From Adiantum capillus-veneris (lineage: Eukaryota; Streptophyta; Polypodiopsida; Polypodiales; Pteridaceae), in NCBI GenBank assembly GCA_014529385.2, contig CM043960.1:24592896-24656895 (forward strand): 64,000 bases of DNA, read 5' to 3'. Every line of letters starts with the position of its first letter. Position 1 is the stretch's first letter. Below are positions 30,594 to 42,262 of the stretch, in pieces. Under the pieces are notes generated by a model. It was not told where the DNA came from. It saw only the letters and a program-made list of their open reading frames with translations, and ran no database searches. The translations under genes and the position numbers were made by a program.

Positions 30594-31492
30594 CTCCCAA
30601 CTGCAAATGAATAAGGCACTTGTGCCATTTGAGCCTTTTCCTCTTCAGACTTAGGGCAATCATTTTTAGAAAGTTTCACATATGGAGGCAATGGAGTACT
30701 CAATGCCTTCCCCGTCTTCATATTGAAACGCTTGAGCACTTTAGCAATGTACTCAGATTGAGACAAATAGACCAATTTCTTGCATCTGTCTCGCTTAATG
30801 CGGATGCCAAGGATATGGTTTGCTTCACCCATGTCTTTCATTTCAAAGTTTGCATGTAACTCTGACTTCAAGGCTAAAATCTCATCCTTGCATTTTCCGG
30901 AAATTAACATATCATCCACATAAAGGACCAAAATCAGCAAACTACCATCTCTAGCTCGCTTAGTGTAGAGGCAATAGTCCATATCGTTACGTTTGTAGCC
31001 TTGAGAGAGCATAAACGAGTAGAATTTATGATACCAATCCCTTGATGACTGTTTTAGACCGTAAAGAGTCTTTTCTAACGGACACACCAAGTCTTCATTG
31101 CCCTTCTCAACGAAACCTTTTGGATGCTGCATATAGACTTCTTCTTGAAGATCACCATGCAAGAACGCCGTCTTGACATCTATCTGGTCAAGTTCCATGT
31201 TGTCTTTAGCAATCAATGCAAGTACACATCGTAGAGTAGTTATCTTGACAACCGAAGAAAAGATCTCATCAAAGTCAATACCCTGCTGCTGCTTAAATCC
31301 TTTAGCAATAAGTCGTGCCTTGTACTTGGGTTTAGTATCATGAGGTGTAATTTTTTGCTTGTACACCCATTTCCATGGTAATGCCTTTTTACCTTTAGGC
31401 AACCGAACCAACTTCCAAGTTTGATTGTTATGCAGGGAGTCCATTTCTGATTGCATAGCTTTCTCCCACTTTGCCTTGTCATCCATTGACAT
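30590..31492 (-). pseudogene. Reverse transcriptase of element D
   Basis: A 300-codon open frame of RVT_2 type: KWEKAMQSEMDSLHNNQTW, LPWKWVYKQKI, KARLIAKGFKQQQGIDFDE, LDQIDVKTAFLHGDL, VCPLEKTLYGLKQSSRDWY and the catalytic LYVDDMLISG. This RT block alone could be intact; upstream and downstream frames are not. It ends in a stop after PYSFAVGS, just before the RNase H frameshift. Confidence 0.92.
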
Positions 31493-32785
31493 GGCTTCCT
31501 TATAGTAGGAAGGCTCCTCATCAACATCTTGTACTACAGGAGGATTCTGTACTTGTTGTCTGACATTAGGTACTTCAGCCCTATTGTGGATAATTCCATC
31601 TTGATAACTCTCATGACATCCACTGTATGCATAGGCTTCTTATGCATCTTTTCTTCATTGAAGTATACGTCATTACTGCGAACTATCTTTTTAGCATCAG
31701 GATTTATAACTGAAATCCCATCTCGCTAGGATTGCCATAACCAAGAAATATGCATTTCTTTGACTTAGGAGCCAACTTGTTTCGAAACTCCTTTGAAACA
31801 TGGCAATACGCTTCACAACCAAAGACTCTTAGATGCTTGTAAGAAGGTGGCTTCCCAGACCAAAGCTCTTCAGGTACCTTCTCATTCAAAGCCTTGTTAG
31901 GAGATCTATTAATAAGATGGATAAAAGTTGCTAACGCTTCCGCCCAAAATCCATTAGGCAACTCTGCATTAGACAACATGCTACGTAACTTCTCTTGTAT
32001 GGTACGGTTCGTCGTCTCAGCAACACCATTTTGCGGAGGGTTATATGGAGCAATGAACTCTCTTATGATGCCTTTGAAATCACAAAAATTCTGAAAGGCT
32101 TTAGTGACATACTCACCACTATTGTCTGACCTTAAGCACTTTACTTTCTTGTCAGAGTGATTCTCCACTAATGTCACAAAATGCTTAAATTTTGAAAGAA
32201 CTTCATCCTTCTTCCTGAAAGGATATACCTACACTTTCCTAGAGAAGTCATCAATGAATGTAACAAAGTACAATGAACCTCCCATGGATATGTTAGCCAT
32301 AGTATTGTCTGACCTTAAGCACTTTACTTTCTTGTCAGAGTGATTCTCCACTAATGTCACAAAATGCTTAAATTTTGAAAGAACTTCATCCTTCTTCCTG
32401 AAAGGATATACCTACACTTTCCTAGAGAAGTCATCAATGAATGTAACAAAGTACAATGAACCTCCCATGGATATGTTAGGCATAGTCCACACACATCACT
32501 ATGCACTAACTCTAATGGCTTACTTTTCCGAGTGCTTCTCCTTTTGTGTGGTGACTGTGTTAGTTTACCATAAAGACAATGCTCACAAACTGAAAAGTCC
32601 GAGAAACTGAAGCCAGGCACATAACCAAAACGAGACAAGATTTTCATTCCCTTTTGAGACATACGTCCTAGCCAACGATGCCACAAAGAAACACTTGGCT
32701 GCTCGATTATATAAATTACATGGTTTTTAACATTGGATACATGTAGCATGTACAAAGTCCCAGACTTTGAACCATGTGCTACCAC
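31493..32785 (-). pseudogene. Integrase of element D with in-frame tandem duplication
   Basis: Pre-integrase zinc region: LWHRWLGRMSQKGMKIL and CEHCLYGK (32550-32700). The core is KCLRSDNSGEYVTKAF, with catalytic Asp, and NGVAETTNRTIQEKLRSML, with catalytic Glu (31900-32130). A 183-bp stretch is repeated exactly or nearly so (32121-32303 and 32304-32486), 61 codons and in frame. Both copies carry the same stop where a Trp codon is expected (RKV-stop-VYPFR), so the stop came first. A frameshift lies near 32500. Confidence 0.88.
32121..32486. repeat. 183-bp tandem duplication in element D integrase
   Basis: Unit 1 is 32121-32303 and unit 2 is 32304-32486. They are virtually identical (one G/C difference seen near the unit ends). 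Confidence 0.93.
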
Positions 32786-33880
32786 TAAAGAACCTTTGGT
32801 AATCTACCACGAACTATCACCAAATGTGCACTAATATCCCGCATCATCCAATTGTCATGTACTAATCAAAATTTTGGTAAGCTTCGGCACATGTCTCACA
32901 TTCTTGAGCATGAATGAAGAACCATTCTGAAATTTCAGCTGCACATCGCCGACACCAGCTATGTCGCAAGCAAAATCATTGCCTAGACGAACACGACCTT
33001 TACGGGCTACATCATATGTACTGAACCACTCTCTATGAGGAGTCACATGAAACGATGCACTTGAGTGAAGAACCCAATCTTGTAAAGCATAGTCATCAAT
33101 GGCAACCAAAAATGCTGAATCCATGGCAGATATGAGATAAATTTTTCCATCAGAATCTTCAACAGAATCAGTGTTGATCTCTTCAATCTTTATATTGCTT
33201 TCCTTAGTCTTGCCTTCTTCCGACTTCTTGTCTTTATCTCTCTCTTGTTTCCACTTTCGACAATCTTTCTTCATATGACCCTTTCTGTGGCAATGATAGC
33301 ACTCAATATCTTTTCGGCCACGTGATTTGCTACGAGATTTTACTCTCTGATTCTGCTTGCCCTTTTCTTGTGATCGACCACAAACAACGAGAGCATTGCT
33401 AGTACCACGAGAAGTATCAAGATTGTTCCTGCTTACCTCTTTAGTAAGCAAACTACCCTCAACATCAGCACCTGTTAGACCATCAGGAGGTGCTGAGTTA
33501 TTTATGGCTGTGCAAAAAGTATACCAACTTTCTGACAAGGTAAGTAGCAAGAACATTGCTTTGACTGAATTGCCGAAATTGACTCCCTGCGCAGAAAGCT
33601 GAGTGAAAAATTGTGTTGAACTCATTGAGATGGTTGCACATGGGTGTGCCCTCATTCATCTTCAAATCAACTAACGTTTTCAACCCATAAACCTGTGATG
33701 CTGCACTTTGCTTCTCATACAGGTCACATAAATTCTTCCATAGCTCATAGCTAGTCTTTTTCATGTTCATATTGAAGTACACATTCTTTGACAAAGTCAG
33801 CATGATGGTGGACTTGGCAAGCTCATCCAACTCCTGCCAATCATACTCATCCATATCCTTAGGCTCTATCCCCTAAAACC
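32786..33880 (-). pseudogene. gag and protease of element D
   Basis: The gag core (SYELWKNLCDLYEKQSAASQ, LKTLVDLKMNEG) at 33500-33854 shifts frame near 33600, then continues with LLTLSESWYTFCTAI. A basic linker and CCHC knuckle (CYHCHRKGHMKKDC) lie at about 33260-33301. The protease reads WVLHSSASFHVTPHREWF, where DSGA would be expected. Both the catalytic Asp and the Gly are changed (HSSA), so protease activity would be lost. A stop follows LTKILIST. Confidence 0.85.
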
Positions 33881-34904
33881 TGAAAATTTTTGGCAGAGTC
33901 TCCGCTGCAAAACTGACTTCTGAACCCAAAACAAATGTGTACAATGACTGAAACGCTGATCAAAGTGGCTAAATTGGCAAGATAGAATCTCAAAGAACTG
34001 TCGATGCCAGTGTCTCCAACTCTAGAAGAGTGTTTCTGAACAACTGAACATTGTCAAACGCATCCGCATACGCATAAAGATGACAACAATGTCATCCGCA
34101 TACGCATACGCATAAAGATGACAACAATGCCAACAATGGTGGGTCAGCAGATGCACACCAATACTGCACTAACCACATAAACATATATCCTATGTCGATG
34201 CTGAAATTATGGGGATGTCGGGGGCTCGCTCCAAAACCTGTATCACCAAAAGGATCTCCACATTTGAGAATCCCCTGGCTCAATAAAACCTTATCACGAC
34301 CCTCAACAATAGGCTTTGCATATTTCCATCACAATACATAAACCGCATAAGATCTTAAATCAACCACAAAAACCCTTTTCTGTAACCGTTGCGGTGGTTT
34401 GTCTAATTTAACAGACCCTTAAGACCTTACATCAAATATGCACGTGACAGAGATTGTAGAAAGAGTCTGCAACAAAAACCTGTCCGCAGAAGAACCGACG
34501 AAGGTAGACCACCCTGCTGTCTGAACTGAATATCCCTCAAACTGTGCAAAATTTGCAAAAACTTTCTTTTGCAAAGTTGTAGACCACGCAAAAACGGTTG
34601 GGGAAGGAGGGAATGGACATGAAATAAGCTATTTTTACAGGTCAAAACAGATCTGTAAATATAGCCAGCTTGTACTTCACGACCTACAGGCAGTCTGCGT
34701 GACGTATCTCAAAATTGGTGAAGATTTTGAGAAAAATTTCTTCTACAAAGTTGAAGTGGACAGAAAACCACTCAGAAATTATGGGAGTCAACTTGAATGA
34801 AGACGTTTTGGTAGGCCAAAATAAATCATCAAAAATGTGCTGCAGTTTTTGCTGCTTCTCCGCTTGCCTCCCTGCTGAGCTCCAATGGTGCTCCCAATCC
34901 CTGA
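33881..34904 (-). other. Leader of element D
   Basis: About 1 kb between primer site and gag. It includes a local repeat of GCATACGCATAAAGATGACAACAATG near 34060-34125. No coding motif. Confidence 0.5.
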
Positions 34905-34916
34905 GCTCTGATACTA
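34905..34916 (-). other. Primer binding site of element D
   Basis: Minus strand TAGTATCAGAGC, one base from the canonical tRNA-iMet site, two bases after the LTR end. Confidence 0.8.
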
Positions 34917-34918
34917 GT

Positions 34919-35129
34919 TGAAGTGCGCGTATGAGAGCATGTGTGTGTGCAACAATGGAGAAGAGAGAAGAAGAGATGAGACACAGGTTTGGGTGGACTC
35001 CAAACACAATAGTGTTAGGGTTATGAGTCCTTATTCTTTTATATAGAATGAATGGTCAGTGTTTGTTCTCGGTTAGTCTCCGGCTGCCCAACACTCAGGC
35101 GCGACACATTGGGCTTTACCACCCCAACA
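34919..35129 (-). mobile_element. 5' LTR of element D
   Basis: A 211-bp partner of 29663-29875. It is followed on the plus strand by target duplicate TGTAA and resumed element E sequence. Confidence 0.9.
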
Positions 35130-35134
35130 TGTAA

Positions 35135-36965
35135 GTGATTCCGTTCTCTTTGATTTAGCATACCAACAACAAAGCACATGAAGCTTAAAGTTTATTGGCT
35201 TGTCAATATGAAGCGCACAATCACACCAGAATTATCATTGATCGTGGTCTTTAAGTTTGTTTCAAGCAACTGGAACAAAAATCTTGGATTTTGAAGGGAA
35301 TACAACGGAAAAGGGAGTAAGATGCAACGATCTTTACGAGCTTTCTGCACTCAGAGTAACTACAAAAAAGGTACAACTCAATTATGATATGAGAGATTTG
35401 GTTACCTAAATTGTGCTAAAAGAGATGCAAAGATCTACGATAGTTGCACACATGCTTCAAATCTCAAATAATCTCAGGGTTGCATAATGGGCAAGCAACA
35501 AAGAAAGAAATTTCCATAAGATAGTAGTAATGGAGCTCAACCTCCTTTAGAGTTGGTATATGTGGATCTGTGTGGTGAAATATCTACTTTTGCTTTAGGT
35601 GGATCTTTCTATTTTCTATTGTAAGTCGATGACTTTAGTAGAAAAATGTGGGTGTATTTTCTTTGTGAGAAGTGTGAAGCTTTTGAAAAATTTAAAGTGT
35701 GGCACAAGATTGTAGAAAATGAGACAGGAAAGGAGGTCAAGAAACTTCGAACAAATAGAGGAGGAGAATTCATTTCATATGAATTCAACTACTACTGCAA
35801 CGAGCATGGCATTAAGCATCACCTTCCTATTTCTTACACACGACAACAGAATGGAGTTGTGAAACGTTGCAATTGGACTGTAGTAGAGATGACACGATGC
35901 ATGCTCAAGACAAAGGATATGCTAGATTTGTTTTGGACTGAAGTAGTAAGTACATTACTTTATATCCTCACTCGAAGCTACACGAAGGCTTTGAAAGAAA
36001 AACCACCTCAAGAAGCCTATTGTGGTAAAAAACCTTCAGTCTTGCATTCCAAAACTTTTGGGTGTTTTCATTATGGTCATGTTCCTAATTCAAAAGAACA
36101 AAGTTAGAAGTCAAAAGCAAGAAGTGTGTATTTTAAAGATACAATAAAGAGTCTAAGGCATATAGACTCTATGATCCAGAGGCAAAGAAGATATTCATAG
36201 TCACGATGTGGTATTTGAAGAAGAGACACATTCGATGGAGAAAACAAATTCATCCATTTTTTCATCAAATGACGAACTGTGCCATATCAAAGTGAAGTAA
36301 AAATTGAGGAGGAGGAGTTGTCTAATGATGACAACTCAAACAAAAGTAACCAACCTATTCTAGCATTACTAGGGAATTTACTACCAATGTGAGCTCAACA
36401 GCTCTTTGATGATAGAAATCCTCTTCCTCACAATCCTTGTGAACAAGAGGATGGGTTGTGAAGGTCAAAGAGAAAAGAGGACCAAAAAAGAACCTCCAAA
36501 CACTTCGTCAACATGGCACTAACGAATGAAATTGTGGAATCTATAAAGGAGCCAACCTTCATCGAAGAGGCCATGGGTGATTCAAAGTGGAAAACAAAGA
36601 ATGACACTTGGGAAATAGCGGATTGGCCAACAAAGAAGAAGGTCATTGGCACCAAATATGTTTAGAAAGTCAAACACAAGGCTGATGGCTAGTAGTAGGC
36701 AAAGTATAAAGCAAGGTTAGTAGCACAAGATTTTTCACAAATTAAAGGGTTTGATGTGATTGAAACCTTCACTCCTACAACTCGAATGACCACTATTCGC
36801 CTTGTGCTTGCTCTTGTTGCTATCTTTTATTGGGTTGTTTTTCAAATGGATGTAGTATCTGTATTTTTTTATGGACTTCTCAAGAAGGAGGTTTATGTAG
36901 AGTAGCCACCAAGGTTTGATTCCCCCATTTAAAAGGGAAGGTTTGTAGGTTGAAAACTGCTTCAT
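35135..36965 (+). pseudogene. Integrase and RT of copia element E
   Basis: Resumes element E after element D. Integrase (35600-36110) has KKLRTNRGGEFISYEF and NGVVKRCNWTVVEMTR. The second catalytic Asp is Asn (TNRGG) and the catalytic Glu is Lys (VVKRC), both G-to-A type changes. RT parts (36490-36950) include EEAMGDSKW, KYKARLVAQDFSQIKGFD, TTIRLVLALVAIFYWVVFQM and KKEVYVE, with stops near 36665 and 36903. The part carrying YVDD is missing. RT gives way without an LTR to the gag of a second copy at about 36980. Confidence 0.82.
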
Positions 36966-36979
36966 ATGGCTATGTAAAT

Positions 36980-38359
36980 TTAAAATTTTTGCTTCTGGAT
37001 TTGTATGAATTGTTAGATATAGTGTTGAAAGAAAGCAGTGCCGACCTGGTTCTGCAACAATTGATTCGGAAAATCCAAGTCTTGTAATCCCTCCACATGT
37101 TAGTCTTCTACATGCTTGAAAGAGAAGGAATGTAGATGCATTGTGTGCCATTGTCATGTGTGTAAGTGACTCTATTCTCACTTAAACTTAGCATCATACC
37201 AAAGCACATGAAGCTTGGAGCATATTGGCTTGATAATATGAGACACACAAATTACATTAGAATTCAAAATCTAAAAAATCAACTTGCTTTTCAAAAACTT
37301 GCTGATGGAGAGAAGGTAAAGGTATTTTGGGCTGCTATAGAAGAGATATGCTCATTGGCACAAACAACACTCATCAATGGTTCTTGGACTCTAGATAGTG
37401 GAGCATCTTGGTATATGACTAATAAGAAAGTTTGATATAGTTGTTGGAAGTCTCAAGTGTAACCGTTGGAAATAATGCAAATTGTCCACTAGAAGGATCC
37501 AAAACATGTTTTTTTTTTACTAACCACAAGTGAAACTAAGCAACCTTTGATGTGTTGTCACAAATCAAGAATACTTTTCTCTTGATTGTTGCAATCACTA
37601 ATCGTGGTCTTGAAGTTTGTTTCAAGCAATCTGGAGCATAAATCTTTGATTTTGAAGGCAATATAGTGAAAAGTCTTTGAAGGCTCAACAATCACAAGTT
37701 TTTTGCACTTATGATAACTACAAAAAAAAGGTTCAACTCAATTATGGCATGATAGATTTTGTCACCTAAGTATTGCTATGCTAAAAGAGATGCAAAGATG
37801 TGGGATGGTTGCACACATGCCTCAAATTTTAGATATGACTGAAGTATGTGAGCCTTGCATGATGGGCAAGAAACAAAGAAAGACATTTCCACGAGAGAGT
37901 AATAACAATAGTCGAGCTCAGTCTCCTCTAGAGTTGGTACATGGGGATCTCTGTTTGGTAAAATGTCTTCTTTAGCTTTGGGTGGATCCTTCTAATTTTT
38001 GTTGTTAGTCGATGAATTTAGTAGAAATATGTGAGTGTATTTAATGTGTGAGAAATTTGAAGCTTTAAAAAATCTGAAGTGGTGCTCAAGATTGTCGAAA
38101 ATTAGACAGAAAAGAAGGTCAAGAAACTTCACACATATAGAGGGGGAGAATTCATTTCAAATGAATTCAACAACTACTACAATGAAAATGGCATTAATCG
38201 TCATCTTTCTACCACTTACATGCCACAATAGAATGGAGTTGTGGAGCGTCGCAATCGGATTGTGGTAGAGATGGAACGATGCATACTCAAAACCAAGCAT
38301 GTGTCAGATTTCTTTTGGCCCGAAGGAGTAAGTACAACAATTTATGTCCTCAATCAAAG
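36980..38359 (+). pseudogene. gag, protease and integrase start of copia element G
   Basis: Same family as E. A gag fragment (LDLYELLDIVL, IDSENPSLVIPP-like) is followed by SWTLDSGASWYMTNKK, an intact-looking copia protease active site (DSGA) at about 37383-37430. The pre-integrase zinc region (MLKEMQRCGMVAHM, CEPCMMGKKQRKTF) lies at 37778-37890, then PLELVHGDLC and degraded integrase to 38359. Frames shift several times. It is interrupted at 38364 by element F. Confidence 0.78.
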
Positions 38360-38363
38360 CTAC

Positions 38364-38898
38364 TGATAGCCAAATTTCGAAAATCAAAGAAAAAAAAAAA
38401 AAGAAAAAACCTATTTCATTTCCCCCCCCCTCCCCCCCCCTCGTTATATTCCCCCCTCCCCGCCCCACGGGCATGGTTGGATAAAATAACTCTCTCTCTC
38501 CCCCTCTCATTTTCCCTACATACCCCTCCCTAATATCCTCTCTCCCTCTCTCCCGATTTACCCCCCCACTTTCATCCCCCCCCTGGCCAGGTGAAAACTT
38601 TGAGCACTCACCCTCCCGACCCCTCTTTCGTGCTCCCTCTGTGTGAGCCGCATGGAACCTGCCCCCCTCCGCTCTCCCGTATTCTTACACTCACCCAAAA
38701 CAACCCCCCCCCCCCCCCCCTTTGGCCCGCTAATATTCTTTGCCCGACCCCTCCCCCCTCTTCCCCACCCGCTCCCCTCACCCTCCCCTCGGCTCATTCC
38801 CTCCCCCTTGGCCCGCTGATATATTCCCTCACTCCCACCCATTGACTTGCTTCCCTCCTCTCGTCCTCAAGCTCCCATGCAAGACAGTAGAACCACCG
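38364..38898 (+). mobile_element. Truncated 5' LTR of element F
   Basis: Matches the first part of the right LTR (ACAAATTTCGAAAATC, CTACATACCCCTCC, CTGATATATTCCCTCACT, ATGCAAGACAGTAGAACC), then breaks off near 38898 and continues as pol. About 1.8 kb of LTR, the leader, gag, protease and most RT are deleted. Confidence 0.8.
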
Positions 38899-38919
38899 CC
38901 AAGCAGCTGGTTTCTTTCC

Positions 38920-39470
38920 TTTAGAAGGTAAGATACGTAAGCATGTTCATTCACCTGCTATCTCAAGTGGTCCTTCCCCTACAACAACTCACCCAGAGGG
39001 ATGTCTTCTCATGGAGTGAAGAGAACGAGCAGCAGTTTACTGAGATAAAGGAAATCCTAGCTAAGCTTCCCACTATTTCACCTCCTAAGTGGGACGAGCC
39101 ATTTTATGTGAACCCTAGTGTGGGAAGTGATACACTCGGAGCAGTGCTAATGCAAAAGGACCCCAAAACTTCTTCTCTAGTCGGTCATGACCCCATCAGA
39201 AAAAGGATTTACGGAAGTAGAACACATGGTTCTGGCACTAATGTTTGCTACCACAAAGTTCCGCTCCTATCTCCTGCCTAGACCCTTTGTAATCCTGACA
39301 ATGGAGGAGGTTTTTCCATATGTAATGCGACACATGGATGTCTCGTCTAGGATCTCAAAGTGGTTAATTAGACTACAAGAGTTTGACTACACTATGCAAG
39401 TAGAAAACTCCACTAGAGCTAGTTTAGCAGGAATTCTCACTCATTGCCATTATGAGAAGAAGTTGAAGGT
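38920..39470 (+). pseudogene. RT end and RNase H of element F
   Basis: RT thumb/connection (YVSMFIHLLSQVVLPLQQLT) and RNase H (FSWSEENEQQFTEIKEIL, FYVNPSVGSDTLGAVLMQ, then EVEHMVLALMFATTKFRSYL and ISKWLIRLQEFDYTM). A frameshift near 39190 divides it between two frames. Typical gypsy RNase H Asp (YVDASD in many) reads YVNPSVG here, so the first catalytic Asp is probably lost. Confidence 0.8.
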
Positions 39471-39960
39471 CAACACGGAAGCAAAGGAAGAAATACCAAC
39501 GATAGAAAGTCCTAGGCTAGAGAGAGATCACTCTCTTTTCTTTGACGGAGCATACAAGAGAACAATGGATCAGTCTGCAGCAGGCATGGTCATTTTCAAT
39601 GAACAGCAAGAAAGAGTGTGCTCCATGGGACAGTTATTACACTCCCACTCCAACAATGAAGCAGAATATACAGCCCTAATTCTTGGGTTGGCACAATGTA
39701 TTTCACAAAGAATTCAGCGTCTAAATGTGTTCGGTAACGCTTTGCCTTTGATAAGGCAGATAAATGGCACCTGGGATTGCAAAAATCAGGTTTTACTTGG
39801 TCAACTTCGCCAAGTTAAGGACCTCCTAAAGAGGTTTGAAGTAGTGAAACTATTCCATGTCCGCCACAGAGCAGAAAATCAAGAGACAGATGCACTAGCT
39901 AAAGAAAGAATACAAGACGTTCCCGTAGGGGCGATTAAATTAAAACTACCCCTCTTCCAA
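39471..39960 (+). pseudogene. Second (archaeal-type) RNase H of element F
   Basis: DHSLFFDGAYKRTMDQSAAG, HSHSNNEAEYTALILGLAQC, LNVFGNALPLIRQINGTWDC, FHVRHRAENQETDALAKE is the additional RNase H of Tat-lineage elements, between RNase H and integrase. The catalytic Asp of the usual GDS motif is Asn (FGNA), while the first Asp, the Glu and the last Asp remain. The frame is continuous with integrase. The enzyme would remove the RNA template during reverse transcription. Confidence 0.85.
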
Positions 39961-41303
39961 GGTAGTGATGCTATGCCTGATATCATCAGTTTTCTAGATA
40001 CAGGAGAATGTCCAGCAGGACACACCAAAGGCCAAAAACAGTGGCTGGTAAGGAAGGCTACTAGGTACCACCTTATAGACGACCACTTGTATTGTAAGGG
40101 TAAAGATCAAATCCTCAGGCGGGTGCCAACCTCCAGTGAAATCACAGAGGTAATTTCAAGTTGCCATGACGGCATCTGCGGCGGTCATTTTGCTCTAGAT
40201 ATCACCAGTAGGAAGATTCTACATGCAGGATACTTTTGGCCTAGTTTGAACAGGGATGTACACCATTGGTGTAAAACATGTAAGGCTTGTCAAGTGGCTA
40301 GTGATCGCACGTTAACCTACGAGCCACAAACCCCTATCATTTCATATGGTCCTTTTGAGAAATGGGGAATAGATGCAATCGGTCCTTTACCAAGGGCCCA
40401 ATCAGGTAAACTGTACATCATAGTGAGTGTAGACTACATGACTCGATGGGCAGAAGCAACAGCCACCACCCGCATTACAGCCCAAGAGGTGGCGAAGTTA
40501 ATTTTTAAGCATATCGTTGCCGTTTTGGCACTCCTCTTGAGATAATATCAGATAGAGGACCAAGATTCAGAGGTGATTTGGTGGGAGAACTGATGAAAAA
40601 GTTAGGCATCACAAGTAGGCATTCCACACCATACTATCCACAATGCAATGGTCTAGTAGAGAAGGTAAATGGAATGATTTGCAAAATCATCACAAAACAA
40701 GTGAACAACCACACAGGGGACTGGGATAAACATCTCATGGTAGCTCTTTGGGCGTACAGAACAACGTTCCGAACATCACTAGGTTTCACTCCTTTCCATC
40801 TAGTTTATGGGAAGGAGGCAATTCTACCCATTGAGGTACAAATAGCCAGCTTACGAGTCTTGGCTAGCCAAACACATCGTCCAATTGTAAACCTCCGAAA
40901 CCACATCTTGGATCTGGAGAGACTCCAACTGGATAGGGAAGAAGCAATCAATCACTATGCAGCATAGGTAGAACGACGTCGGCTCACTTTCAATCAAGGG
41001 CTTAAAGAAAAGGGACTGGAAAAAGGCATGTTAGTACTGTGATACGACAATAGATTTGACACTAGGAAGGATAAGAAATTTCAACCCAGATGGAAAGGGC
41101 CATTCATCATCAAGAAACGCTATGACAACGGTAGCTATAAGCTGATGGAAGCAGATGGGAGAATTCACAAGACTAGGGTCAATGGATGGAGACTGAAAAG
41201 GGATTTTCTTAGGTTTGACCCAGAATTCGTGCTAGACATTCCAAAAGAGAGAGAACCCTCTAACTCTACAGCTGAAGAAGCAGAAGAAGGGCTAGAAGCA
41301 TGA
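39961..41303 (+). pseudogene. Integrase of element F
   Basis: The zinc-binding region (SCHDGICGGHFALD, WCKTCKACQVASDR) is followed by WGIDAIGPLP (first Asp), the SDRGPRFRGD stretch (second Asp, spanning a frameshift near 40530) and TPYYPQCNGLVEKVNGM (Glu). These continue into HTGDWDKHLMVALWAYRT and FTPFHLVYGKEA. The C-terminal domain (FQPRWKGPFIIKKRYDNGSY) runs to about 41210 after stops near 40965 and 41041. All three catalytic residues survive. No chromodomain is present, consistent with Tat elements. Confidence 0.87.
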
Positions 41304-41317
41304 ATGTCTCTAGCCAA

Positions 41318-41331
41318 AGGGAGAGGGCTAA
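41318..41331 (+). other. Polypurine tract of element F
   Basis: AGGGAGAGGGCTAA directly precedes the right LTR start. Confidence 0.8.
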
Positions 41332-41835
41332 TGGTAGACAAATTTCGAAAATCAAAGAAAAAAAAAAAAAAAACTCCCCCCCCCCCACTCTCATTACCCC
41401 CCCCCCCCCCCCCCGACGAGCATTGGATAAAATAACACTCTCTCTCTCTCCGTCTCTCATTTTCCCTACATACCCCTCCCTAATATCCTCTCTCCCGATT
41501 TACCCCCCCCCACTCTCACCCCCCCCCCCCCCCCCCTTGCCCCGCTAATATTCTTTCCCCTCCCCCTCCCCCCTCTTACCCCCCCTCTCACCTCACCCTC
41601 CCCTCGGCTCATTCCCTCCCCCTTGGCCCGCTGATATATTCCCTCACTCCCACCCATTGACTTGCTTCCCTCCTCTCGTCCTCAAGCTCCCATGCAAGAC
41701 AGTAGAACCTCCCCCCCCCTCTCTCTCACCCACACATCTCCCCTACCCCACTCCATTGCCAAACCCCCCACCCCCTTCCTTCACTCTCTTGTCCGGCGGC
41801 CCACAAGGCGCGGCCCTCCTCCCTCTATTCCCTCA

Positions 41836-41836
<1 letters not shown>

Positions 41837-41902
<66 letters not shown>

Positions 41903-42080
41903 CCATGAGCCTGTGAAGGCGCCGAAAAGTCTCCCTCTCTCTCCCTTATCCACACACACTCCCTCCCTTACACACCCTCTCTACCCTCTCTACCCACATA
42001 CCCTCTCCCTCACAATCTCTCTCTCGCAGCCCAGCGCGGACCACCCCCCTCTCTCTCCATCTCGGGCGCTTAGGCTGCGC

Positions 42081-42152
<72 letters not shown>

Positions 42153-42174
42153 TCTCCACGGACAGCGGCAGTAG

Positions 42175-42261
<87 letters not shown>
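41837..42261 (+). repeat. Cluster of (CT)n and (CA)n blocks in element F LTR
   Basis: Three CT blocks of about 31, 32 and 25 units and one CA block of about 14 units, separated by unique sequence. Confidence 0.95.

Positions 42262-42262
<1 letters not shown>

Larger units (their letters stand above)
29663..35129 (-). mobile_element. Element D: complete Ty1/copia element, minus strand, nested in element E
   Basis: LTRs at 29663-29875 and 34919-35129 both read TGAAGTGCGC...ACCCCAACA on the plus strand and are flanked by TGTAA (29658-29662 and 35130-35134). Minus-strand order: 5' LTR, primer site, leader, gag, protease, integrase, RT, RNase H, purine tract, 3' LTR, the copia order (integrase before RT). 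All three enzyme regions are present but carry stops and frameshifts. The primer site (CTAGTATCAGAGC type) is one base off the canonical form. Confidence 0.93.
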
